Source: Adiantum capillus-veneris (taxonomy: Eukaryota; Streptophyta; Polypodiopsida; Polypodiales; Pteridaceae). Taken from it: 64,000 nt of DNA. Numbering within the stretch: position 1 is the first letter of the stretch; every line of letters begins with the position of its first letter. Below the pieces are notes generated by a model. It saw only the letters and a program-made list of their open reading frames with translations. It was not told where the DNA came from and did not search any database. Shown piece by piece: positions 30,503 through 40,190 of the stretch. Position numbers and translations under genes: made by a program. Location: positions 62,001 through 126,000 of the forward strand of contig JABFUD020000331.1 of the NCBI GenBank assembly GCA_014529385.2. Reading direction: 5' to 3'.

Positions 30503-32102
30503 ACTATACACATGTCTTGAGGTGAGGTGTCTTTTATGGTTAGGTCAATGCTATTTTGTGTTAGTATGTTAGTCGTTAGTAATCACTAGAAAGTTAATGA
30601 TATATTTACAATGGGTAGAATGGGGTGGATGGTTGAATGAAGTGAGCAAATCCTTGCAATGGTGAAGCTTGAAGAAGTTTTGGACTTACTTGTGTAGGTT
30701 CTCAAAATGACTATCGATCTTCTTCTTCGTCTTCTCTTCTTTACGCCACCGCCGCCAAGGTTGATTATCACGATGAAAATGGTAATTCCATTGATGAGAT
30801 ATCTTGATTTGCAGAGGTTAAGCATGGTACACATTCTGAATTTATGTATATATATAAGGGTTAAGATGGAATTGTACTTTGGAGATAATAGAGAGAGGCA
30901 TAGAGATGGTGTATGTACATGGAGAGCTCATATGAGAGCTATGGAAGTAAGAGGGGAGGTTTATGGTGAAGAAGGTGAGAGAAACCATTGAAGGTGCAGG
31001 TTTGAGTGAGGGATTGAGAGGAATGTGTGTGTGTGTGTGTAGATGTGTGGAAAGAGGTGAGAGAAGACTATGGGCTACTTGTGAGAAAAGTGGGCAAACT
31101 GGGGTCCACTCAAAAAATCATATCTCACCGCTGGTAGCTCCAAAAATCATGAAAAAATTTGAGGTAATTATTCAGAGCGTGGGCTACATTTTCTTTTTTG
31201 ACCACCGCTCCAAATTCGGAGTGGAGATAGGTGCCAAAATTCTCACCAAAAAGCATGTTTTTATGCCTGCAAAAGTCTTTTAGTGGCCCCCTCCTTTGTT
31301 GAATTTGTACAATGCATCCAAGAGTGAGCCCCTCCTTTGTCATATCATAATACAAAGCATCCATGTTGCCCTTGACCCATGCATGGAGGAGGATTATTGG
31401 TGAATAAAGAAATATATACATGGTGGGACTAGTGTATGGACTATTCATGGACTTTAGCTCAATGAGCACATGGTGTTAGAATAATGAGTAAAAATAATAA
31501 TAAAAATATGGAGGAGTTATGGATATGGAAAGATATTGGAATCATATGATATGGTCCCTCTTTGAATTATTTTGGGTGAAAGAGGAAAAGGTATGCAAGT
31601 AAATAATATAATAAACATAATCAATGAGTAGAAATCAATTTTTTGTTTTCACGAGGGTGAGGGTGAAAATGTGGGAGTGATTTGTATAAAGGAAAAACAT
31701 GAGGTTAGAGTATGTACATATTGGCAAAAAATATAATTATGGTTTAAGAGGATGAAAGAAGGTGTACATAGGTTTAATAAAAGTCACACCTAAGTAGAAA
31801 TATTTAAATAAAATACCAAAATAATTATAAAAAATCCCTATATTTAGGCCATATATACAATGAAATATTTACACACAAAGAGGCCATAATATACTTTTAT
31901 TTTTTTATTTTTTTTATTTTTTTGGCTCAACTAGCCCAGTGACTAGCTAGCTGAGGGTTTTTAAGGAGATATGGAAAAAGTCCCGTAACTCACACACGCC
32001 TATGTACAGTGAAATGGTAGGGATAGCCATAGTGTTTGGGTGAATTTGGTAGGGTGAGGTAGCTTACTATGGCAATTATGGAGAGCCGAAAAACGGCTAT
32101 CA
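29516..32102 (-). repeat. Gyp4 LTR (minus orientation)
   Basis: A minus-strand TATA box CCTATAAATAGG (30278-30289) and a (GA)n tract (30461-30500) lie inside. Right end is CA at 32101-32102. No coding content supported; open frames under 115 codons here look like chance. Confidence 0.65.
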
Positions 32103-32142
32103 TTAGCCTCCCCCTTAGATAATGGTACATTCATGTACCATT
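32103..32142 (-). promoter_or_regulatory. Gyp4 polypurine tract and hairpin
   Basis: On the minus strand AATGGTAC-ATGAAT-GTACCATT (32142-32121, perfect 8-bp stem) precedes CTAAGGGGGAGGCTAA (32118-32103), then TG of the LTR. Confidence 0.8.
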
Positions 32143-32192
32143 TATCCGATCATACAACATGTAGATTGTGTAACGTCTGTCTTTGTCTGCTC

Positions 32193-32789
32193 TCATCTTT
32201 GTATGATTAAGAAACCTTGTGTGATATGAAAGGTTCTCAGAGCCAATAGCAGGATGAAATGAAGTGACGGAGTAAACCTCCTCCATCGAGAAAGTTTCCA
32301 TAAGCACCCCCCAGGGTCAAAGATCTTGAAATATCTTTCCCAAAGCGAGATGTATGGTATGGAATCACTTACTGATTTTGATTGAAGAAACTTGTAGATT
32401 TTACTGTTGTCCATCATTGCCTCTATCACTATGAATGTGATATAAAAGATTGGTTGCTCTTCCTCCTGTGTAAAGTTGATGTATCTACTACGATCTTCAA
32501 GAACTTGTATGAGCGAATTCCTGAATTGTAGCTCATAAAATTCATTCAACCCGGGTAGGCTCACCAAGTCAAAAATTATATGGCCTTCATGATTTAGGAA
32601 ATCTTGATCCATGCTTCCAGCTGCTATTGGAAGATATTGCAGATAGTTTACCACATAAGTAGATAATAGATGAAGGTTTCTATTGCTTCCAACACATTGG
32701 AAGAGAATAGATTTTGGTATTGATTGATAAAATATCCACATGTAGCAATCAACAAGTTTTTCATCTATGATGAATACCAGAAGCATCAC
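32193..32789 (-). CDS. Gyp4 3' open frame, function unknown
   Basis: A 198-codon frame between the truncated left edge of a Gyp1-type fragment and the Gyp4 polypurine tract. It is rich in Ile, Phe, Tyr and Leu, with hydrophobic stretches near the start and in FYITFIVIEAMM (about residue 112). No retroviral pol motif is visible. Gyp7 has weakly similar hydrophobic frames in the same position (55951-56508) but no firm homology could be shown by eye. It may be a remnant of an extra 3' ORF such as some plant Ty3 elements carry, or chance. The true start is uncertain because the element is truncated at about 32800. Confidence 0.35.
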   Translation of the reverse strand: MMLLVFIIDEKLVDCYMWIFYQSIPKSILFQCVGSNRNLHLLSTYVVNYLQYLPIAAGSMDQDFLNHEGHIIFDLVSLPGLNEFYELQFRNSLIQVLEDRSRYINFTQEEEQPIFYITFIVIEAMMDNSKIYKFLQSKSVSDSIPYISLWERYFKIFDPGGCLWKLSRWRRFTPSLHFILLLALRTFHITQGFLIIQR

Positions 32790-32810
32790 AATGTGCGACC
32801 TCCATACAAC

Positions 32811-34025
32811 ATAATGTTTGTGAGGGATGAGGAGACCTATGACGCGGCAAGTCTCATATCTCTTTTTTCTACTACTGATGATGAATGATCTAGCAGGCTA
32901 GGGGATGGGCAAATTATGTGAGGAGTTTCTTAGAAGAAATGATTGCACATTTATACATACACATGCATGGTGCATGGAATAAAGAATTTCCCATTGTCAA
33001 GAGCCAAGTGGTTACATGGGGCCCACTTGTGTATAGGTAGGACATCGTGTACATAGTACATCGGTTTTCATCATCAACAGTATCTGTGTGTTTTTCTATA
33101 ATAATGAGGAGTTGGTAGAGCGTAAAAATTCTCAAAGAAACTATCAACGAGCCATTCCATGAGGTAAGCAGGTGCGTCAGATGGCATCGAGTGGCGTCAG
33201 GAGGTCGAATGGGATCAACACTTGCACGTGGATAAGTGAGGACACAACGGGAACGTTTTCTTGTGATGATTATGCAAAAAGGTCATCATGAGAACTATAC
33301 TTAGGGGCCACTTCACGTGATCTTGGGATGCATTGTTGGGAAAATTTGCGTGCCAGATGTGCGGATGGATGTAGAAGGGTAACAAAAACGCACTGCGTGG
33401 CCATTTTTTGGCATGTTCGGGGTCTGATTGAGATCAATCAAAAGGCCAAAGGTGCCCAAGGGATAAAGTGAACTGTGGACAATATAAAACCTGAGAAAAG
33501 ACCAGAAAAAGTGTGGAGAGAAGAGGAGGAACAACTGCAACTCAATTTTTGCTATTTTTGGAGCCTCTTTTGGCCATAAACTACTCATCCGAGCTCATAT
33601 TTGAGCACTTTAATATTGTAGAGTGGGGTTTTTTTCCGTTTCAGACACAATGGTGATGTCCATTTTGACAATTTTCTCACTTTTTTCTTGCTATTTTGGT
33701 TGTGTAAGTTTCTCCTTTGAGCGAAGCCTCTGTTCAAATTTGTGATTGTATCTGGTATATTTCATCCATATGGTGTGAGCTATTTGCCCCATTGGTGTCG
33801 GCCCAAGATCAACTGTATCTAAGAATCCAAAATCTTCCTACTTTGAGCTGATTTGTGTGTGTGTGTGTGTGTGTGTGTCTGTGTTGAGTGGGCAAATGGA
33901 AAGTCTCTCTCCTCTCACTCCATCAGTGTGTCCCTGTCTCGATCAGGTGGGTTGTGTAAGCCGAGTGGTGCCCCATAGTGTGTGTGTGTGTGTGTGTGTG
34001 TGTATTATTCCAAGAGTATGTGTTG
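32811..34025 (+). mobile_element. Gyp1-type 3' end and LTR fragment
   Basis: Matches 5538-6747 with scattered substitutions: the end of integrase (GTGAGGGATGAGGAGAC), polypurine tract TAGGGGATGGGCAAATTA (32899-32916), and LTR from 32917 including the (GT)n tract and GCCGAGTGGTGCCCC. The left border abuts Gyp4 and the right border abuts Cop2 at about 34026. The hairpin before the PPT is preserved only with two mismatches. Confidence 0.85.
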
Positions 34026-34027
34026 GG

Positions 34028-34765
34028 TGATACCTTTGTAAATACATCTGCAGTATTTTCACTTGTATGTACCTTTCGTAGCTTTACCTGTCCCTCTTTC
34101 AAAAGAGTGCGTATGAAGTGATATCTCACTTCAATGTGCTTTTTCCTTGAATGAAAGGTTGAGTTCTTTGCAAGATGGATAACGCTTTGGCTATCACTGT
34201 ACAAGACACAATTGTCTTGTTTAAATCCAAGCTCTTCAAAGAATCTATGAAGACACATAATTTCTTTGCTTGCCTCTGTCATTGCTACATATTCTGCTTC
34301 CGTGGTAGAAAGTGAGACCACTTTTTGCAGCTTTGAAGCCTAGGTTATTGTTGTGCCTCCAATTGTGAAAACATAGCCAGTAGTGCTCCTTCAAGTATCT
34401 TTTTCACCTGCTATATCTGCATCAACATACCCTTGCAAGAAAACATTAGTGACTCCAAAATATAGAGCATTTGTTATTGTACCTTTTAGATACCTAAATA
34501 TCCACTTCACAGCTTGCCAATGCTCTTTACGTGGATTGTCCATGAACCTACTTACAACTCCCACTACATGTGCAATATTTGGCCGTGTCCCGACCATAGC
34601 ATACATTAGAGAACCTATCGCTGTAGCATATGGAACTTTAGACATATAGGCTATCTCCTCTTGTGTTTTTAGACACATATCCTTGGTTAGTTTGAAGTGA
34701 CCAACCAAAGGTGTAGAAACCATTTTTACATTTTTCATTGCAAACCTTTCTAGTACCTTCTTCAT
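34028..34765 (-). pseudogene. Cop2 RT thumb/connection and RNase H
   Basis: The connection part (34765-34391) has the VPYATAIGSLMYAMVGTRPNIAH block typical of copia elements and LQGYVDADIAGEKDT, the first RNase H Asp block. A short gap and stops follow. Then SLSTTEAEYVAM, CVLYSDSQSVIHLA and RKKHIEVRYHFIR (34321-34100). It ends in NTADVFTK, cut at the junction with LTR sequence. Broken by stops near 34388 and 34330. Confidence 0.85.
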
Positions 34766-34772
34766 AAAATCC

Positions 34773-35417
34773 TCAAGATAGGTTTATTCTCTTCTTTGTC
34801 CTGTCCCTTGATATACTCATACCAAGTATCCTCTTTGCAGCACCCAAATCTTTCATTGAAAAAGATTTAGACAACTCCTCTTTTAGGTCTTTGATATCTT
34901 GCATGTCAGCACTTGCAATCAACATGTCATTAACATACAACATTAGGATGATAAACTTCACATTTCCCAAATTCTTTGTGTAGACGCAATGATCTGAGTT
35001 GCATCTTGTGAATCCATGATCCAACATCCATCAATTGAACTTCAAGTACCACTATCTTGATGCTTGCTTTAAAACACTCAAGATCTTCTTTAATCTGCAA
35101 ACCATTTTTTCCTTACCTTTTACTTCATACCCTTTGGTTGAATCATGTAAACTTCCTTCCTCTAAGTCACCGTGAGGGAATGCCGTATTTACATCCATTT
35201 GCTCAAGATTTAAATCATGAGCAACCACAATGCTTAAGACAAGCCTAATTGACCTTTTCTTCCCAGATTCTTCTTCCTTCAGCTTATACACCCATTTGTT
35301 CTGCAGTGCCCTCTTACCTTTAGGAAACTCAACCAACTCCCATGTTTGGTTGCAATGTAATGAGTCAATCTCCACTTGCATGCTCTTCATCCATTCTTCT
35401 TTAGATTCATGATGCAT
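34773..35417 (-). pseudogene. Cop2 reverse transcriptase palm and fingers
   Basis: Upstream segment (35417-35052): WELVEFPKGKRALQNKWVYK, then LEQMDVNTAFPHGDL with the first catalytic Asp, and a damaged KKILSVLKQASR where LYGLKQAPR is usual. Downstream segment (35027-34773): NSDHCVYTK and YVNDMLIAS, where YVDD is expected, so the catalytic Asp pair is broken (Asp to Asn). Frames change between the segments near 35040. Confidence 0.87.
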
Positions 35418-35582
35418 AGCTTCTTCGTATGATTCTGGCTCTCCAGAATCCTAGATCAAGAGATGGTTGAAGGAAGGAACAAACCTTTCTAGAGGTCTAC
35501 TTGATCTTGTAGATCTTTGGGGAATAGGTGGAGGCTCCTCATTTGGTTGACATTGTTGCACATTTTCACGGTTTGCAGTCCT

Positions 35583-36815
35583 TCAGTCTTCACTATTCTT
35601 AAGCTCCACGTACTCATCACCTGTTTCTTTTGTTTGTTTTGATTCCAAGTAAACTTTGTACATATTTTGTTTGTTAAAAGTTACATCTCTACTCCTAAAG
35701 ATTTTACCATCTTCAGGATTCCATAGGCGATACCCAAAGTCACCTTCTTCATAGCCAATGAAGAAACACTTTTTGGACTTTGTAATTAGCTTTGAACTTA
35801 GGCTTCTATCTATGTGCATGAAAGTCTCACACCCTAACATTTTGAGAAATGCATAATTCACCGGTTTACCTGTCCATGCCTCTTCTGGAACTCCCCCATC
35901 CAATGCCGTTGAGGGTGATTGGTTGATTAAGTACACATACATACTTACTACTTCCGCCCAAAGTTCAAGCGGTAGGCCTACATGTAGCCACACGATTCAT
36001 GCTCGCTCCATGACTGTTCTATTCATCCTTCTTGAAATTCCTTTTTGTTGAGATCTCCTTGGGGCTGTCCTTTGCCTTTAAATGCCATTGCTAGCACAAA
36101 AGATTGCAAAAGCTTGGCTGCAATATTCACCTCCATTGTCGGATATGAGGCATTTAACCTTAGTACCTGTTTCATTCTCCACAAAGTATTTCCACCTTTG
36201 AAATATGGAAAACACATCGGATTTATTCTTCATTACATAAACCCATGTTTTCCTAGTTGTATCATCTATGAATGTTACATAGTACAATGAGCCACGAAGT
36301 CATGATGTACTTGCAGGAGCCCAAACATCAGAATGAACCAACTCAAGTTTTTTTTTTCTTTCAGTTCCTGATTTTTAAAATTTTACCCTCTTTTGTTTAC
36401 CATAAACACAATCTTCACAAAACTCTAAGTCCACTTCTTTCAAACCTGGTAAAAGCTTCTTTGATTGAAGGATTTGCATTCATTTGGCACTCATATGCCC
36501 AAGCCGGTAGTGCCATACCGCATTGTCGACTTCTGTAGTTGTTGTACACACTGAAGATTGTGAGCTAACAATACACGAGTCAAATGTACCAACCTTTTCT
36601 CCTTTGGCAACCACCAAAGATTTCTTTGAGATTTTCCACCGTTCGTTTCCAAATGCAATGTTGTGACCTTCATCGTCCACTTGTTCTATAGAGATCAAAT
36701 TTTTGCAAAGAGAAGGAACATGCCTAACATCTTTAAGCTTCCATTCATTTTTGTTAGCAGTTTTGACACAAACTATACCTTTACCAACTGTTTGGTGGAC
36801 ACAACGTACTGACAC
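35583..36815 (-). pseudogene. Cop2 pre-integrase and integrase
   Basis: Pieces in order: the post-protease region with LKDVRHVPSLCKNLISI and the WHYRLGHMS zinc-binding half (36815-36480); the core with FIDDTTRKTWVY and the second Asp in ISDNGGEY (36287-36078); the C-terminal region with LPLELWAEVVSMYVYLINQSPS, MLGCETFMHI and CFFIGYEEGDFGYRLW (35993-35583). Stops and frame changes separate them. The zinc-site CxxC stretch at about 36410 is only partly readable. Confidence 0.87.
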
Positions 36816-37691
36816 GTAACAGGCGGATGTACACCAAATCCTTGTAATACTCGCTTATTTTTTCAAACAAAGTGGTGTAATTCAGCTAATGAAGATTTGT
36901 AATTGTAATATATTTGGGCATACCCTCCTAGCTTCTCTGCGTCTACACCCCTTGTAAGTGGCCGAATGGCTGTGGGAAAGTTCCCTTAGCCTTTGAGTCA
37001 AAACCTTTAGTTTTAGACTAAAGGATCTCATTAGCTTGAAAGAGTTTTGAACGTTCACTGTGAGAAGCCTCTTGCTGCTACAGGCTGTAATCCACATTCC
37101 TCCTGGACTGGTAATTAGAATTCATTTCTGAATAGCACATTGTGTTCCTTGTCTCTTGCTCTACAATTTAAGTATAACCATTTGCAATTCTGTTGTGGTT
37201 TGTGGCACATTGTTTGTGAGCTAAATGCATTGATTTGAAGGTTTAAATTGTTGTTTTTTGATGTTTTGATCATGGATACATGTTTCTATGCATAAGGGAA
37301 CCTTTTTGTATAGTTCTGTTTCAAGATTCTTCACATTCTTTGTGATGGATTGTGATTTATGTACCTTCCTAGATGGTTGCAAAACTTGGTCAGATTGTGC
37401 CTCTAGGTGTTGTAGTACCTCTCCTTAAGTTTCATTGCATTCCAAATTCGTTTGGATGCCGAAAAGGTGTGATGACCTAGGGTGGTGAGATTGGATGCAT
37501 ACTGATTCTCTGACTAGGAAGTGGTGGATTTGTTTTTTTCGTAGTAGGAGTAGCCCTCTGAGTTCACTTTGGTGAGATTTACACTCTCATTAAGTCTCCG
37601 TGTCCCACCTTGAGTCGATTCCTTGCATATTGACATTATGCTAGTACGAAAAAGCTATGCTGCAGACGTCCATGATGGCGACCCGCTAACA
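36816..37691 (+). repeat. Gyp5 5' LTR remnant (left border unknown)
   Basis: No gene. The right end ACCCGCTAACA is typical of plant Ty3 LTR ends that precede tRNA-Asp primer sites. No partner LTR is in the window. Confidence 0.4.
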
Positions 37692-37692
37692 T

Positions 37693-37710
37693 TGCTGCCA
37701 CTGCTGGGGA
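37693..37710 (+). promoter_or_regulatory. Gyp5 decayed primer-binding site (tRNA-Asp-like)
   Basis: TGCTGCCACTGCTGGGGA against the common plant site TGGCGCCGTTGCCGGGGA: 13 of 18 bases agree and most differences are transitions. The position directly after TAACA is right. Confidence 0.5.
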
Positions 37711-38343
37711 AACTGATCCTTAGGTGGTGAGTGACTCAGTCCATGAAAAAATCACTTCTAAAGCTTTTGACACCCATTCCCCTTACACATAGATAGTAAA
37801 GCAGCTAGACGTAGGTTTAGTGCTTAGTAGAGACTGGAGTCCGAGACTAGCCAGTGCTACTCCTTATGAGCAAAGAAAGCTATGAGTGAAGTACAAGAGA
37901 GTATTTGGTTCTTTGATTTTAACATTCTTGAAAATGACTGTTCCACCACAAACTTTGTTGTTGTTTTTGTACTATTAAATTCATTTATGTTTGTGGATTT
38001 ATTTCAATTTACAGGAGTAGGTTAAGTAACAATTTGCACCATCATTTGGGGCCAAAAGGATCGAGAAAAAAGTTGTCCAAAACCTTATTTTAGTGTCAAA
38101 GACCATAACTTTGAAAAGTTGAAAAATTGATGGTGGTTAGAGCTTCAAAACTGAACCAAATCCAGCAAAACCTTCAAAAAGGGGATAGCCAAGCTTGCTA
38201 GAAACACACTCTACAAAAAATTTCCAATTTGCCTGTCCAACATGGATCGCGATCCATGTACCTTTCTGGCAAAATGTGCTAAAACTATTTTCTTTTCTTA
38301 GAACATGCTCTTAGGCACCAAAACCTTGAGTTTGGTTGGAAAT
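37711..38343 (+). other. Gyp5 internal DNA left of Cop3
   Basis: No reading frame recognised. Contains one copy of the 20-bp palindrome ACATGGATCGCGATCCATGT (38240-38259). Confidence 0.5.
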
Positions 38344-38665
38344 TGTAAAGAATGAGGATGTAAGAGAGCTACACAAGACAAGCACAAAGCACACAGAGAT
38401 GGAAAGCTTCTTCTTCTTCTTCACAGAAAAGAGAGTACAAAATGACTAAGTGCTAAAGCTGAAAAGTAGCACATATGTACATGCGGTCACTAAGTGTGAA
38501 CTCACTAGAAGCGTACTAGGCTAGCACTATAAGTGTAGTCCAGCTGTAGAATCACTGGCAGAGATCCTCCGTGTCGGTCACCTAACGCGCCAGTGAGTAA
38601 ATGCCGTAAGCGGCCAAGACCCGTAGTGGATGCCAGCTCAAGGTGTAGAGCTCGACATCTCAACA
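38344..38665 (-). repeat. Cop3 3' LTR
   Basis: TGTAAAGAATGAGG...CATCTCAACA on the plus strand. Contains a (CTT)n run. Preceded by GAAAT. Confidence 0.98.
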
Positions 38666-40190
38666 CTCCCCCTCGAGCTCTGCATGTTGCAGAGTCCAAG
38701 CATAGTCCGGAAACGTCGAAGCTTCTCAGCTCCGAGGGCCTTGGTAAAGATATCCGCTATCTGCTCCTCTGTGCTGACGTAGACCAAGTCGATGTCGCCC
38801 GCCAACACTCGCTCTCGAACGTAGTGGTAATGGACCTCTATGTGTTTGGTCCTGGCATGGAACACTGGGTTCCTAGCCAACTGCATGCTGCTGAGGTTGG
38901 CACAATGGATGAAAATCTGCTGGTCCACCTGCACTCCCAAGTCCTCAAGTAATGTGCATAGCCAAGCTACCTCGAACGCCGCAACTGATGCACCTCTGTA
39001 CTCGGCCTCTGTGCTCGATAAAGCAACCGTAGGCTGCTTTTTGCTGCTCCAAGTAACAGCAGCACTCCCAAAAGAGAACATGAAGCCACTCGTAGATCTC
39101 CTATCAACAATGCTACCTGCCCAATCTGCATCTGTATACCCATACAATGCTAATGGTGCATCTGCTGCATAGAACAATGCGTAGTCAAGAGTACCTTGCA
39201 CATACCTAAGTGTGCGTCGTACTCCATCCAAATGTGGCTTCCTCGGAAGCTGCATGAACTGACTCTCCAAGCCTACTGTGTAGCTCAAGTCTGGCCTCGT
39301 GATAGTCAAGTAGATTAGACTACCCACAATCTTCCTGTACATGTTGACATCCTCAACAACATCACCCTTCTCTGCACTCAGCTTTGCATTCACATCCAAG
39401 GGAATAGAAATTGGCTTACAATCATCCATACCATACTTTGACAACATGTCCAAAGCATACTGTCTCTGTGATAGCCATACACCCTCTGGAGTCCTGATCA
39501 CTTCAATGCCAAGAAAGTAGCGCAACTCGCCTAAATCTTTCATTTCAAACTCCTGTTTGAGAAGACCCTTCACATGGTCAATCTCCATAGCATTGTCACC
39601 CACAATAATAAGGTCATCTACATATATGGTAATGACCACAATCCCCACATCACTCTCACGTACATAGAGTGAATGATCAGCATGAGCTCTCCTAAAACCA
39701 ATACTGACAAGATACTTAGCAATCCTGTCATACCATGCTCTAGAGCCCTGCTTCAAACCATACAAAGCTTTGAGAAGTCTACATACATAATCTGGGTAAC
39801 CTGGATCGACATAACCAGGTGGCTGATCCATATACACTTCCTCTTGCAACTCACCATTCAAGAAGGCATTCTTTACATCCATTTGATGCATAATCCATCC
39901 TCTAGATACAGCCACTGCTATGACAGCTCTCACAGTCGTCATCTTTGCCACTGGAGCAAAGGTCTCCTCATAGTCTATGCCATACGTTTGTGCATAACCC
40001 TTTGCGACCAGCCTTGCCTTGTGACGCTCAATGTTACCATCAGCCTTATGCTTGGTTTTATACACCCATTTACAGCCAATAGCTTTCTTGCCACTTGGCA
40101 ATGGCACCAACTCCCATGTGTCGTTTGCTTCCAATGCAGCCATCTCTTCATTCATTGCATCATCCCAATGCACATTTCCAACTGCATCCT
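38638..40190 (-). CDS. Cop3 reverse transcriptase and RNase H
   Basis: It continues the polyprotein after the one-base frame change at 40192-40196. RT: TWELVPLPSGKKAIGCKWVYK, ARLVAKGYAQ, MHQMDVKNAFLNGEL (first Asp), LYGLKQGSRAWY and YVDDLIIVG. RNase H: GYTDADWAG, LSSTEAEYRGA, and FHARTKHIEVHYHYVRE ending IADIFTKAL. All catalytic residues are visible. The frame reads through the hairpin and polypurine tract into the 3' LTR and stops at 38638. If the T5 run is a sequencing slip or a programmed shift, the element could be coding-competent. Confidence 0.92.
38666..38694 (-). promoter_or_regulatory. Cop3 polypurine tract and hairpin
   Basis: GAGGGGGAG (38674-38666, minus) abuts the LTR. Four bases upstream CTCTGC-AACAT-GCAGAG (38694-38678) forms a perfect 6-bp stem, within the last codons of the RNase H frame. 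Confidence 0.88.

Larger units (their letters stand above)
29516..32800 (-). mobile_element. Gyp4: Ty3-like LTR plus 3' internal end
   Basis: The LTR-like part (about 29516-32102) resembles the Gyp7 LTR at several places, for instance ATAGGGGCACCACCTAG near 29570 (also 53881, 59958) and the AAATCATATCTC...CTCCAAAAAT region near 31115. It ends at 32102 next to a minus-strand polypurine tract, as in Gyp7. The internal part stops near 32800 at a Gyp1-type fragment. The left border is approximate. No second LTR. Confidence 0.65.
34026..36815 (-). mobile_element. Cop2: Ty1/copia fragment, both ends missing
   Basis: Minus-strand copia pol from the pre-integrase region (36815) to the RNase H end (34028), in at least seven broken frames. 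Gag, the protease active site, LTRs, primer site and PPT are all absent. Its 3' end fuses to the Gyp1-type LTR within a codon of the TADVFTK motif. Confidence 0.88.

Noticed and set aside
38505-38699. Small minus-strand frame across the Cop3 LTR
   Set aside because: Lies within the LTR and PPT; duplicated with the LTR and not conserved as a protein.
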